Positions 47,901-59,325 are shown, numbered from the stretch's first letter. The stretch is DNA of 64,000 nucleotides from Epinephelus fuscoguttatus (GCF_011397635.1 NC_064756.1:21816907-21880906); one strand, 5' to 3'. The notes: generated by a model from the sequence alone, not told the origin. Numbers and translations: made by a program.

Positions 47901-49612
47901 GACATGATGAAAAAAGTAATGCCAGCTTTTAAGATCATCACAACTTCTCAGCACATACTTAATGTGCTGCACGCTAAACTTGAGCTAGCTCCTCTTCGTG
48001 TGGCTCTTCCCACATTGTATGCTGCATAAGTATTTCTATAGCGTAGGGCCTTGGTGGACTAAATAGTCAATATTACATGTCACCCTTCCACTAATTATTG
48101 TAAGAGGCCTCTAGACAAACAAACCCACAAAAACATATCAATCATGTCAAATTATTCATTTCCTCTAATCCACAGCAGCACTGTCCTCATCATGACAAGT
48201 GAGGTTGAAAAGACAGTTTGAGGGAGGGAAGAGTTCACTTCACATCCTTATTAAACCTCTGCCAACTAAACTGACAAAATTAGAGCAATTCGTGGGGCTG
48301 TCTAAACTGGTATGAGCAGGCAAGTGGTGGATAATATGGTCCCTCTTGAAACTAAAATCCAGTGTTAAGGACACACCTTGTACCGCACCACATCTCTCTT
48401 CCTAATATGGCACATGGTGAGTCACCAACCTGTCTAACAGATGCAGTTGATTAAAAAATCTCACTGTGCCTAGGGAAAATGTCATGTCTGCTTAACACAG
48501 AAACAGATACATAAAGGGTATATGGGTACATTCATTGTTAAATTTTGTTTGCCTCAAGGAAACTTTTCTTGCGTTGCACAATGAGGACATATAGTATGCT
48601 TAAACAATGCTTTAATTGAGTTTAAGAGATAGCCAAATAACCCACTCACCTGGACTTTCATTGTGCAGACTCTGTAAAACAGGAGAAGAACTATTAAAAG
48701 AAAGTTAACAAAAACCTACCTATAGAACCTTGACCCTTCTTACATGACAAGAAAAGAGAAAGTAGACAACACAACAAGTTGTTGTAGGTTGTGTACTGTG
48801 TATATCCTCTGTGCATTTGTGTGTTGTGTTGGAGAAATAGAGACAGCAAGAGAAGGAGAGAGAGACAGACAGACAGAGGCACAGACAGGATGAGAAAGAC
48901 TGAGACAAGTGGAGAGTGAGAGAAGGAGTGCAACTGGCTGACTGTGTGCATGTCTTTACTGAGGAAGGCTGAAGTGGTGGGTTTGTGTTGATTGTAGTCT
49001 TGCTGACTTTTGTCCTGCAGGGTTCATCCAAGGCAGCAATGTAACGATCTGCTTTCTCCATTGCTTCTTGCTGGACTTTAACCTCAGAGGACTTCAGATC
49101 CTTCACTAGCTCACCTGGAAATAATTCATGACATAGTTTGCTTTAGCCTTTACTCACATAATATGCAATATAAAATAACCACGTTGTAAAATGTGTGTGT
49201 TATAGCACACGTTGTTCATAAAGACCTGATTAAAGTTCTATACAATTCATACATAGTCTATATACTGTAATGTGCTTGTATTATGTTACAACACAAATTG
49301 CCATATAGAGAAACGTTACTTGTCTCCATTAAGGTGGACCACAATATAGCCCTTCCCCAACTAATGCTGTCAACGTTACATATACTTACAATATACGTAC
49401 TTTTATCTCTCATATGGGGTTAATGACAAAATACCTGTTAGGTAACGTTAGCGTAAAGTGGCACCGTCTAATATCTGGTTTCGTAAATACCATGGGCCGT
49501 TAGCCACAATAACTTGAATGAGCTAGTAACGTTAGCTAGGTTCGCCGCTATATAACTCACTTATTTTGTCCACATTCTCCAAAAAACGTTCACAGTCTTC
49601 AAGTTTGTCCAT
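29327..49612 (-). CDS. ttc12: Tetratricopeptide repeat protein 12 (TTC12), complete, 20 coding exons, 699 aa
   Basis: Coding exons in order: 49612-49561, 49114-48960, 48671-48650, 46694-46617, 46506-46385, 45449-45390, 44908-44837, 44425-44365, 42594-42406, 38144-38075, 36601-36513, 36074-35906, 35375-35280, 34150-34087, 33972-33838, 33748-33656, 33266-33198, 31297-31196, 29965-29866 and 29628-29327. All joints have GT-AG ends and compatible phases, totalling 2100 bases. The protein is close in length to the roughly 705-residue mammalian TTC12 and collinear with it throughout. It has an N-terminal helix ([17 protein letters not shown]), three TPR units at about 103-207 and armadillo-like repeats from about 255 to the end. 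TTC12 is a cytoplasmic factor needed to assemble axonemal dynein arms, and loss causes primary ciliary dyskinesia in humans. A candidate RFX X-box lies upstream. Only the last ~25 residues diverge from the family pattern. Confidence 0.95.
30090..30900 (-). mobile_element. Degenerate CR1/L2-type LINE 3' fragment in TTC12 intron 18
   Basis: On the minus strand the sequence reads [19 protein letters not shown] and [20 protein letters not shown], the C-terminal region of L2/CR1-clade reverse-transcriptase proteins. It is related to the 56228-56474 part of the large LINE but clearly diverged. Frames are broken by stops. An AAT microsatellite (about 30087-30103) marks its 3' end. Confidence 0.75.
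31196..42594 (-). CDS. ttc12: TTC12 exons 9-18 (armadillo-like region)
   Basis: These exons encode residues about 208-566. Landmarks shared with mammalian TTC12 are [18 protein letters not shown] (exon 9), [16 protein letters not shown] (exon 10), [14 protein letters not shown] (exon 11), [14 protein letters not shown] (exon 16) and [11 protein letters not shown] (exon 17). They form helical repeats of about 42 residues. Intron 9 (38145-42405) is the largest and carries a SINE and an hAT-type element; intron 17 (31298-33197) holds nothing recognisable. Confidence 0.9.
31298..33197 (-). other. ttc12: TTC12 intron 17
   Basis: A 1.9-kb intron, AT-rich and purine-rich near 31320-31500. No gene, clear repeat boundary or structured RNA was recognised. 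Confidence 0.6.
36602..38074 (-). other. ttc12: TTC12 intron 10
   Basis: Contains an unidentified open stretch on the minus strand (37215-37514) that does not fit the TTC12 frame or any family I know. Otherwise nothing was recognised. Confidence 0.5.
39830..40640. repeat. AGAACC/GGTTCT-rich interspersed repeat (tentative)
   Basis: Blocks such as AAGAACCCTTTTAAAC, TTTTTGGTTCCTGCTAGAAC near 39860-39950 and AGAACCATTAAGTAACCC, ACAAAGAACCCTCGACGAAC near 40540-40640 form loosely inverted or repeated ends. This suggests a non-autonomous element about 0.8 kb long. Boundaries are not determined. Confidence 0.3.
40905..41088 (-). mobile_element. tRNA-derived SINE
   Basis: On the minus strand the head reads GGTGGCTTAGTGGTAGAGC (RNA polymerase III A-box type) and, about 35 bases later, GGGTTCGACTCC (B box). 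It is followed by a tRNA-unrelated body and the tail AATAAAGGCTAAAAATGCCC. Box order and spacing are those of a tRNA-like promoter. It lies in TTC12 intron 9, in the same orientation as the gene. Confidence 0.8.
41193..41946. mobile_element. hAT-type non-autonomous transposon with 8-bp target duplication
   Basis: The left end is CAGAGTGGGGTATAACGCG and the right end, read inward, CAGTGTTGGGTAAGGGTTAC. Both continue into repeated AGTAAC/GTTACT blocks. Flanking 8-mers are TACGTAGT (41185-41192) and TACATAGT (41947-41954), matching at 7 of 8 positions. CAG...CTG ends with an 8-bp duplication are the hAT signature. At 754 bases and without a transposase frame it is non-autonomous. It sits in TTC12 intron 9. 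Confidence 0.82.
43005..43580 (+). mobile_element. 3' fragment of a non-LTR retrotransposon, copy 2 (TTC12 intron 8)
   Basis: This stretch is homologous to the element at 28150-28640, and about 140 bases more of the 5' side are visible. Shared landmarks are GGGCTCAGCCTTAGGGATAG, GGTGAGGAGCTCAGACATCC and GGCCTGGGAACGCCTC. The frame is broken by several stops and shifts, and a short ATGG-type tail follows near 43556-43580. It inserted antisense to TTC12. Confidence 0.75.
44365..46506 (-). CDS. ttc12: TTC12 exons 5-8 (TPR domain)
   Basis: These exons encode residues about 103-207, three consecutive TPR units. Diagnostic stretches are [26 protein letters not shown] joined to [20 protein letters not shown], and [20 protein letters not shown] joined to [13 protein letters not shown]. 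The G/A and Y/F positions of the TPR consensus are kept. In the family this domain is expected to contact partner proteins such as chaperones (inference). Confidence 0.92.
45865..45990 (+). repeat. Diverged copy of the SINE-like fish repeat
   Basis: The stretch shares CCCAGCTGACACTGGGC and GTAGGGTACACCCTGGACAG with the copy at 22540-22865, but is truncated after the CACATAGAGACC block. It lies in TTC12 intron 5. Confidence 0.65.
46617..49612 (-). CDS. ttc12: TTC12 exons 1-4 (N-terminal region)
   Basis: These exons encode residues 1-102. Exon 1 begins with ATG at 49612. Exon 2 encodes [20 protein letters not shown] and the KTTINTNPP segment. Exon 3 is a 22-base microexon (SLHNESP). Exon 4 encodes [18 protein letters not shown] followed by a basic IAKAKKAT linker into the TPRs. 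Intron 3 holds a dispersed DNA-element copy at 46967-47705. Confidence 0.9.
46967..47705. mobile_element. Old foldback DNA element, copy B (uninterrupted)
   Basis: Paralogue of the element at 21773-23513 without the two insertions found there. The AGTCACTTAGACACAATAAC segment near 47660 shows the pre-insertion state. It contains inverted blocks (AATTTATGTCCAC near 47138 and GTAAATTGAC near 47543). It lies in TTC12 intron 3. Confidence 0.6.
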
Positions 49613-49737
49613 CACTTCTGCCCTTTCAACGTGTTTTTATTATTTAATGAGCGAGGTGGCTCTATTTTATCTCAAATAACGCTGAATTTACTTCACACTA
49701 ACTTTCAGTTTCAAGTGGTTTCAAGTCTCTGCGTCGG

Positions 49738-49751
49738 GTCACCATGGAAAC
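49738..49751. promoter_or_regulatory. ttc12: Candidate RFX X-box upstream of TTC12
   Basis: GTCACCATGGAAAC matches the imperfect inverted-repeat RFX consensus (GTNRCC, a 0-3 base spacer, RGNAAC). It lies 126 bases upstream of the TTC12 ATG. RFX factors drive ciliary genes, and X-boxes usually sit within a few hundred bases of the start. The presence in a ciliary gene promoter makes this plausible; binding is not shown. Confidence 0.6.
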
Positions 49752-49759
49752 GTGATGCC

Positions 49760-51799
49760 TTCCCGACCGCTCGTAAACTCCTCTACTAAACGTGGAGCTG
49801 CACACACTGTCATTACGCCACAGTTACTTCGTATGAAAGAAAAATAGCTGAAGCCAGGTGAGTAATATATGCAGAGAGCCTAATGAACGACAATGTTATT
49901 TTAAACAGAGGTTTGTGATTGTGATCTGTCAACTGTTGCTCCATATATGTCGTGTTGTTATCAACACAATTTATAATATTGCCATTAGTGCATTGTGTTA
50001 CAAAAGTCTGCACTTATGTTTACGTGGTCGTCATGAAAGTACCTGAAGGCAGCACCTCTCACCCTGAATATTAAATAGATATAAATAGTCCCATTTTCCC
50101 ATTAAAAACCAGCAGGGCTGTCAAACTAATTTTTCTAGTAAATAAATAATTAAGAATTAGGCTGCTTTTACTTTCTGATATTTCGTTTAATTAGACTATA
50201 TAGTGCCTCAGGCCCTTTTTTCTGTGTATATAGGCCTACACATAGTGTCCATAGTGCTGACAGTCTGGTTCTGAGTGGCCAAAGGCGCTGTATATCTCCT
50301 CTACACATAGTGACCCCCCTTTCAGAGTGATCATCTTGAGCCTTCTCTTTCTTCTCAGCAACAGATCAACACTGCCTCCTTGTGGCAAAGACACATAAAG
50401 TGACAGCTTTGCAGTCACTTCTCTAAAAGCAGTTGATTGTCATTATAGTAGATGAACATTTGATGTTGTCATAACTTCAGGAAGGAGTAAGAGGTGACCT
50501 ATCTACATAGAAATGTTAATATATACAGTAAGCTAACAAAGAGTTGAATATGGCCTCAAAATGAGCAGAGAAAAAAAAACCCTCATCAGCTGAAGAGTGA
50601 ACCAAATTCTGTAGGTTGTTGTCATGTTGTATTGCATCACATTTTGTTTTCCATTGTCCTTCCTCTTATTCCAACTGTCAGGAAACAGTTGCAGCACCTT
50701 CTTACAGATACTGCATTTCTTCATACTGTGCCCGTTACAAGGTATGGGAAGGAGAAGACAGTAACATTAAAGAACCATTAAAGCAATAAAGGAGAGGCCT
50801 GTTTGATACACATGAAGTTGATTCTGAAAGCCAAGGTAGTCAGTTAAATTGTGCAATGTGACCAGAAAAAAAAACAAGATATTTACTCTTTCTTTTTACA
50901 CTTTTACTTTCTATTTAGGCGTCATGCTGCTGCAACTCTTAAAATCTTACTTGATTTCATGGCTTATAGTTTTACAACTCATGATTTTATGAATCACTTC
51001 TGTTTATACCCAGTCTGTCTATTTTCATGTGAAGCACTCAGTGCTTATAATTCCCTTATTATAAAGCATCTTTGTGCTGCATTTCTTGTATGAAAGGGGC
51101 AATGTAAATAGATTATTATTTCTGTGTGATATATGCTACAAAATTACAAAATGACTTTAAAACTTTCTAGTTTAAATCATGAACTCAATGTTAATGCCCA
51201 CCACAAACAAGATTCAGGCATGTATTTTTGTCTGGTTGGGGGAAGCTTCCTGTATTGGTGAAGCTGTTTTATTGGGGGCAATCTTTACGAGGGCAGTTCT
51301 TGGTTGTGAATTGGGGGTTGGAGCTTCAGTGGGGTATTAAAGTCTGTACCCAAGGGAACATTTAGGTCTTCTCTCCATGCTGCATGTATTAAAGAGACCT
51401 GATTCCTCATACTGAGTCAGTCACTTCTTCAGAGAGGAGAATTTCCCTCACAAATGTCATTTAGATTTGATATTTCCTATTGAAGCAGTTAGAGGGTATC
51501 TCATGAATTAAAGCTGTGTCCAGCCGGTATTTTTCAGAAAAAACATCACACCGTGTAATTTCTTGTATGAAAAATGAGAGCTCTCAAAAACACAGAAGAA
51601 AATTAACAATGGGCAACATCATTTGGAACAGTTAGACTTCTTGAAGTGTCCTAAACAGCAATGGGAGAGTTGACCTCACCCCTCAAGGGCCGCTGAGCTC
51701 ACAGCAAGACCCCAGTCAAAAACACAGTCACAGACAGTGAAGCTCTTTATCCTGATTTACACACAGCAAATGAGGATAACAACATTCCAGAGACACAAC
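49760..51799. other. Intergenic DNA upstream of TTC12
   Basis: No gene, divergent transcript or clear repeat was recognised. The stretch is AT-rich. Confidence 0.5.
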
Positions 51800-51807
51800 A
51801 CACAGAG

Positions 51808-52366
51808 CAGTGTTGTAGTCAAGACTTCCTAAACTGAGACCAAGTCATGACCGAGACCAGTGTATCAAGACTTTGAAGGGTTGAATACAAGACACAAACC
51901 AGACCAGAGTCCCACACTGCATGACACACTTTGATTAAACAAGGAACATGAAAAGCATAGGAGCTCCTCAAATTGACCTGAAAGCTCCACATTCCCATAA
52001 AAACACCCACAGAAAATAAATAAAAAATCATTTTACTGTCATGCTGTAGGCCTATATATGAGTGTGATATGAAAGTGTGCCATAAGAAATGTCTTGATAA
52101 AATGAAAGGGCATTGTAGAGGGGGGTTGTGTATGGTAATTTTTACTTTGTTGTCTATGAGCAAGCAACAAAAAAACACTAATATCAACTTAATTTTTATT
52201 CAACAAGCACTTTGGTGATATCCCCGTTGTGGTCTTGACCAGTCTTTAAATAAAGTCCCAAATCCTCTTTGTCTGAGACCGAGATAAGAGTAAAAATGCT
52301 TTCGAGTGCAAAGTGAGACCGAAAGTGTTCTTGAGACCAAGGGCAATCTCTAGTACTACAACAATG
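51808..52366. mobile_element. hAT-type MITE with 8-bp target duplication
   Basis: The left end is CAGTGTTGTAGTCAAGAC and the right end, read inward, CATTGTTGTAGTACTAGAG. GAGACC/GGTCTC-rich subterminal repeats follow. Flanking 8-mers ACACAGAG (51800-51807) and ACACTGAG (52367-52374) agree at 7 of 8 bases. At 559 bases with no transposase frame it is non-autonomous. Confidence 0.8.
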
Positions 52367-52468
52367 ACACTGAGCATCCTCCCTTGCATTCACATCCTGT
52401 GGTTGAAATATTAAGCTGTGGGTCAAGAGAGATCACAGGCAACACTTAGACAGATAGAAAGTACTTAA

Positions 52469-53204
52469 AGGGATAGTTCGACCTCAGATCAAAACTACAT
52501 ATTTCTCCTCTTACCTGTAGTGCTATTTATCGATCTATATTGTTTTGGTAAGATATTGATCATAGAGATGTCTGCCTTCTTTTGAATATAATAGAACTAG
52601 ATGGCAATCGGCGCTCAAAGCACCAAAAAACATACATTTAAAATACTGTGTCCTTCAACAAATAAAAGGTTACTCAAGATAATCCACCGTCCTTGTTGTG
52701 AGCAGCTTCATATAGAAAATATTGTCTTTCTGCTGAACTGCACCTGCCAACCGCATCTCAGCGCAGAGGGAAGTGTGCATCTACTGCAAGCTCAGCTCGC
52801 ACCACAGAGCTAACCAATGTTTCAGTTCATCAGATCTCACGCTGTCACAAGCACAGGTAGATGCACACTGCCTTCTGCATAGTGCTATGTTTGGCGGGCG
52901 TAGCTCGGTAGAAATAAAACAGTTGCTAAATGAAACTGTTCACATCAAGGTCTGTGGTCTGTGGATTATCTTGCGTAACCGGGTCATGATTTCTGGAAGG
53001 AGATATTGCTGTTTAGTTTTTCAAATGTATTCATTTTTGGTGCTTTGAGCTCCACAAGTCAAGTACCATCTAGTTCCATTTTATTGGAGAAAAAGCAGAC
53101 AAATCTCCAACACTTGGCAACTCACACCAAATCACTCTAGATTTACAAATAGCACGACAGGTAAGAGGAAAACATGGATTTTGATTTTGGGGTGAACTGT
53201 CCCT
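52469..53204. mobile_element. Kolobok/piggyBac-like MITE with TTAA target duplication
   Basis: The ends are AGGGATAGTTCGACCTCAGA and, inverted, AGGGACAGTTCACCCCAAAA. The terminal repeats extend about 65 bases (shared CTCTTACCTGT and GTGCTATTT). TTAA flanks both sides (52465-52468, 53205-53208). Inner inverted blocks (GGTGCTTTGAGC versus GCTCAAAGCACC) make it strongly foldback. The 736-base element has no transposase. Confidence 0.82.
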
Positions 53205-53208
53205 TTAA

Positions 53209-55443
53209 CAATGATGCAGAGTTTGATGAGAAGAGAAATGCGTAATTACTGAAGTTAAAATAAAGCTAGCATGGAGAATTCATCATCCAGCTGCTGTTTA
53301 TTCATTGTGTGTCAGATTAACAACCAGAGCTTGGAAACTTTACTGTGTCATCTTTAAAAGACTGATAACAGCTGCAACACTGCAGCATGTTTAGACTGAA
53401 GCAGGGTGGAATGTATAGCTATTTCTGTAAGAGCCTGCAGACAGGGGCTTTCTATGGCCAGACGCCAACCACAGTGGATTCCACAGTGTCGTGTTTCAGA
53501 GGATACAGGCAGCACAATGCTGTCACTGATTAAAAATGCTTTCCTCTTTATCTGCCTTTGCACATTTTATCGGCCCACGGCTCCAGTCTTCTGAGGTTAT
53601 CTCAAAAGATGAACCCCACTTCACAACTGCACTGCAAGCTAAAATTAGTTTGGCTATTCTGTTTTAAAACTTTTTACGCCGGTACAGAAAACATGAAAAG
53701 CCACTAACATATACTGGATGCACTGTCCCCATAACAATCTCTATTATGTGGTTTCATGCTAGAATGTACAGTAAGTCCAACAGGACTTGATGGACAATAA
53801 AAATGAAGCAGTCCATCCTTCTGTTTCCTCTTGTTCATCCATATTTAATGACTCATCTTATTCTTCCTGTCCTTTTGTTCCTGTGTGTAGGCGATCAATG
53901 ACGCCGATACAGGAAGACATCTCTGGCACTTTCCCTAACAAAGTTACACAGTGTTTTACCAGGAAAATCAAAACTTAAATGACAGATGCAAGTGAGAACA
54001 AGGAATGAAGGGTGATAAAAATAAGATGAAAACACAAAATGAACTGTTTTGGTATTAGTGCAAATTCAGTTTAAAAGACTCAGGTGAATTGTGTTGTATT
54101 TTATGATTAAACACCATACATCTTGTCCCCTATGTGTAAAATGGGTTTACCAAGGAGTCTTCTCGAAATCAAATGCATCACACCACGACCAGGTGATGTA
54201 AACTTGACTCTGAAAGCCCACTGTCACTGCCCACTACAGCTACTGCATCTTCTCCCTGGATAAATTGCCACCATGCTATTACTGGAACAGATAACGTCTG
54301 TATATGGTTCAGACATTATGCCTTGCACATCTGATTTACTGGCACAATAACTGAGACGTGATGACTGGAGGCAGTTTCGCTGCCATTGAGCCTGCTGTAC
54401 AGTCAGTCAGCTGTCCTCCCTCAGGGGAATGCTGCTGTAGTGTGCTCCAGCAGGCAGCCTATCTATTGCCACACACTCAAACATTAATTTGCAAGACAGT
54501 TGATTTATCAAACTATTCTTGATTGCTGTTGAGAATAATGTGAATCTATTGTGTTGGAAAAGAGCAAATCTGTTCTTCAATTAAGATGAGAATGAATCGC
54601 ATTAACACTGATTATGGTAGTTTGCTGTTGAGTAATCAGCCATGAAGATGATTCAATTTGGATCAATTCCAAAAACAAAAAAAGCAGATAAAAGAAACAC
54701 CAATACTTGAATGTCCACAGATCAAAAGTGAGATCTCAAACCTGCAAAGCTGAAAAATTATCATTTATTTGTCAGACAGCAGTTGCACTGCGACTGCCCG
54801 AGAAATGTTACTGGAAATGACATGATTGGATTTACCATGAAACACACGATAATGACTGCAGTTATTTCTCTTTAGCTCTGACGTACAGTATGTTTACCAA
54901 GAGCAAAGAAGTGGCAATCTATCATTACTGATGACAAACCCAGCTAAATGAGTGATTATAATTTAAACTGCGCTGCCACAGCTAATCAGACTGTATGTTG
55001 GTGATGAGACGACGACCTGACTTGCGGAGAAAGGAAAAGATCTGCAGAAGATGCTTAATGTTGTGGCTGAATGGTGCTGGTGGCGTGTAGTTTCTTTTAA
55101 TCAGTGTTACATTCATGATGCTCGGCGTAAATTGTTCCTTGTGTATGTAGAAAGATGGTCAGTTCAAGTTTTGAATTTTAATATGAAAAGATGAAGAACA
55201 ATTACAGTGTACTTATGTAGAGTTTAAATGTCAAAGATCTGTGTGCACACAGTGACATTACCATAAGCTATATATGTGAATTTCATGTTTTATTGTTCAA
55301 TATAGGATGATTTAAAGGTGCAAGAGGTAACTTTCTTTAAAAATAATTTTTGTCACATTTGCTGAAACTGCTGCTGTATCCTGGCTTATGTACATGAGAC
55401 TAAATGAAGTTTTATACCTAAATTCAGGAACAAGACCACGCCT
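53209..55443. other. Intergenic DNA, no gene recognised
   Basis: No coding exon, RNA gene or defined repeat was recognised. Confidence 0.45.
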
Positions 55444-55730
55444 TCAATTTCAATTCAATTCAATTTTATTTATAAAGCCCAATATCACAAATCACAATTT
55501 GCCTCACAGGGCTTTACAGCATACGACATCCCTCTGTCCTTATGACCCTCGCAGCGGATAAGGAAAAACTCCCCCAAAAAAACCCCTTTAACGGGGAAAA
55601 AAAACGGTAGAAACCTCAGGAAGAGCAACTGAGGAGGGATCCCTCTTCCAGGACGGACAGACGTGCAATAGATGTCGTACAGAACAGATCAGCATAACAA
55701 ATTAACAGTACTCCACATGACACAATGAGA

Positions 55731-55738
<8 letters not shown>

Positions 55739-55778
<40 letters not shown>
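55739..55778. repeat. (GA)20 microsatellite in LINE 3' UTR
   Basis: Perfect GA run inside the LINE; a second run lies at 56133-56162. Confidence 0.95.
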
Positions 55779-55782
<4 letters not shown>

Positions 55783-56129
55783 GGTAATGACAGTAGCTTA
55801 CAACATTATTGAAAGTAATAATATTATAGTTATAGTTCTGGCTACTGTGGTACAATATGTTGAAAGTATGTATTAATATCTGGCAGTATACAAGTGTGAC
55901 AATAGTCATATGTGTATAATAACAGTAGAAGTATGACTAATGACTAATGATGGCAGCAGCAGGAGGCATCTGGCAGGACCACGACAGCAGCACAACCACA
56001 CACGTCACGCTGTCCAGGCACCGCTGCGATATGAGTTAATCTGAGAGACAGTGGAACACAAAGGCTCCGGAGAAGAAGCCGAGTTAGTGACATCCAGAAT
56101 GGCCGAGTTAGCAAGATGCAGTAATAGAA

Positions 56130-56132
<3 letters not shown>

Positions 56133-56162
<30 letters not shown>
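56133..56162. repeat. (GA)15 microsatellite in LINE 3' UTR
   Basis: Second GA run of the same LINE copy. Confidence 0.95.
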
Positions 56163-56165
<3 letters not shown>

Positions 56166-56227
56166 AGAGAAGGTGCCCGGTGTATTATAGGGGGGTCCTC
56201 CGGCAGACTAGGCCTAAGTCAGCCTAA

Positions 56228-59223
56228 CTAGGGGCTGGTACAGGGCAAGCCTGAGCCAGCCCTAACTATAAGCTTTATCAAAGAGGAAAGTCTTAAGTCT
56301 AGTCTTAAATGTGAAGACGGTGTCTGCCTCCCGGACCGTAACAGGAAGATGATTCCACAGGAGAGGAGCCTGATAGCTGAAGGCTCTGGCTCCTGATCTA
56401 CTTTTGGAGACTTTGGGGACCACAAGTAACCCTGCGTTCTCAGAGCGCAGTGTTCTGGTGGGATAATATGGCACTATGAGCTCTCTAAGATATGACGGAG
56501 CTTGACCATTTAGAGCTTTATAAGTTAACAGTAGGATTTTAAATTCAATTCTGGATTTTACATGGAGCCAGTGCAGAGAAGCTAAAACAGGAGAAATATG
56601 ATCTCGTTTCTTAGTTCCTGTTAGTACACGTGCTGCTGCATTCTGAATTAGCTGGAGAGTTTTAAGGACTTACTAGAGCTACCTGATAATAGAGAGTTAC
56701 AGTAATCCAGCCTTGAGGTAACAAAAGCGTGGACCAATTTTTCTGCATCTTTTCGGGTCAGGATAGGCCTAATTTTCGCAATATTACGCAGATGAAAAAA
56801 TGCAGTCCGTGAGGTTTGTTTTAAATGAGAATTAAAAGACAAATCTTGATCAAATATTACTCCGAGGTTTCTTACGGTAGTGCTAGAGGCCAGAGCAATG
56901 CCATCTAGAGAAACTATGTCATCAGATAAAGAGTCTCTGAGTTGTTTGGGGCCAAGAACAATAACTTCAGTTTTGTCTGAATTTAACATCAGGAAATTGG
57001 TGCTCATCCAGGTTTTTATGTCTTTAAGGCAGTTATGGAGTTTAGTTAATTGATTACTTTCTTCTGGCTTCATCGATAAATACAACTGTATATCATCCGC
57101 ATAACAATGGAAATTTATAGAGTGATTTCTAATGATGTTACCAAAAGGAAGCATATATAGAGTAAATAGGATTGGTCCGAGCACAGAACCTTGCAGAACT
57201 CCAAAACAAACTTTGGTACGTAAGGACGATTCATTATGAACGTGAACAAACTGAAAACGATCAGATAAATAAGATTTAAACCAGCTCAGTGCAGAACCTT
57301 TTAGGCCAATTAAGTGATCCAGTCTCTGCAGTAGAATTTGATGGTCAATTGTGTCAAACGTCGCACTAAGATCTAATAAAACAAGTACAGAGACAAGTCC
57401 TTTGTCTGAAGCAATCAGAAGGTCATTTGTAATTTTAACTAGTGCTGTCTCAGTGCTATGATGCACTCTAAATCCTGACTGAAATTCCTCAAATAGATTA
57501 TTATCATGGAGAAAATCACACAGCTGGTCTGCGACTACTTTCTCAAGGATCTTTGACATAAAGGGAAGATTAGATATTGGTCTATAGTTGGCTAACACCT
57601 CTGGATCCAGGGTGGGCTTTTTTAGTAGAGGTTTAATTACAGCTACCTTAAAAGACTGTGGTACATAGCCTGTTAATAAGGATATATTGATCATATCTAA
57701 TATATGAGTGTTAACTAAAGGAAAGACCTCCTTAAGTAGCCTAGTTGGGATGGGGTCTAAGAGACACGTTGATGATTTAGATGAAGAAATCAATGCAGTC
57801 AATTCTTGAAGAGAAACTGGGGAGAAGCAATCTAAATATATATTTTTACAGCTGTGTTTGAGGTTTGATAGGTACTATCTGAGGACAGGAGGTCATGAAT
57901 TTTGCCTCTAATAGTTAGAATTTTGTCATTAAAAAGCTCATAAAATCATTACTGCTAAGGGCTAAAGGAATACAAGGCTCAATAGAGCTTTGACTCTCAG
58001 TCAGCCTGGCTACAGTGCTGAAAAGAAACCTGGGGTTGTTCTTATTGTCTTCTATTAATGCTGAGTAATAGTTTGCTCTGGCATTGCAGAGGCCCCTCTT
58101 ATAAGTTTTGAGACTGTCTGTCCAGATTAAGCAGAGATTCTTCCAGTTTGGTTAATGTAATTCCTTTTCAAAATTTTCGCGATATTTGTTTTAACTTACG
58201 GGTTTGAGAGTTATACCAAGGAGCGAACTTTCTTTGCTTTTTTAACTTCTTTTTAAGAGGAGCTACAGAGTCAAGTGTTGTTCGCAGCGAGCCTACAGCG
58301 CTATCGACAAAATGATCAAAGTCGGTACAGGAAACCTCTGTTACTGAGGGACTTGGTATTGAATTTAATGACGGAGTAATCTTTTCCTTAAATTTTGCGA
58401 CAGCACTATCTGATAAACATCTAGTATAGTAACTGTTGCTGAGTGGCGGTAATCGAGTAAAAGAAATCAAAAGTAATGAGATAATGATCCGATAGGGATT
58501 CTGTGGAAAGACTTTTAGATTATCAATTTCAATTCCATACGTCAGAACTAGATCGAGGGTATGGTTAAAACAGTGAGTGGGTTCATGTACACCCTGACTG
58601 AAGCCAATGGAGTCTAATACTGAGATAAACGCGGTAGCCAGGGAGTCATTATCAACATCGACATGAATGTTAAAATCGCCTACAATAACTTTATCTGATT
58701 TAAGAACTAAACTGGATAAAAACTCTGAGAATTCAGATACACATTCAGAATACGGCCCAGGAGCACGGTACACTATAAACAATAAAAGTGGCGTCTAGGT
58801 TTTCCTGGTCGGATGTAAAAGACTAAGAACGAGGCTTTCAAATGAATTATAATCTAGTTTAGGTTTAGGGCTGATTAACAGACTAGAGTTAAAAATGGCT
58901 GCAACTCCCCCTCCTCGGCCGCTGCCTCGAGGAATGTGGGTATTATTATGACTGGGAGGAGTGGACTCATTTAGACTGACATATTTATCTGGACACAGCC
59001 AGGTTTCAGTGAGACTGAGTAAATCAATATGATTATCTGATATTAATTCGTTTACTAACACTGCTTTAGACGATAGAGACCTGATATTTAACAGTCCGCG
59101 TTTAATTCTCCTGTTTTGTCTTTCTGTCACAGAAGAGGTTTTAATTTTTATGAGGTTGTTATGCACAACTCCTCTTTGTTTAATTTTAGATTTAAATAAT
59201 TTAGGTGGTCGGGGGACAGACAC
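56228..59223 (-). pseudogene. LINE ORF2 (endonuclease + reverse transcriptase), frame-disrupted
   Basis: Four open pieces are visible. 59223-58795 holds the apurinic-type endonuclease start (GLLNIRSL, LTETWL). 58782-58168 holds YRAPG, VGDFNIH and HTLDLVLT. 57802-56648 is the reverse transcriptase with NYRPISNLPF, LDLSATFDTIDH, LQGSVLGPILF, the YADD catalytic box and NSDKTEVIVLG. 56474-56228 is the C-terminal region with NHLPVTVREAD. Breaks near 58790, between 58168 and 57802, and near 56648 prevent one continuous product. Confidence 0.8.
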
Positions 59224-59325
59224 CGTTTGTATAAAACTATGAAAACTATGGCTGGGTAACTGAACTAGAAGCTCAGAGAGGCGTATAGGACTGCGAATCT
59301 GAGTCCTGGTCTCAACTCTGGGTTG

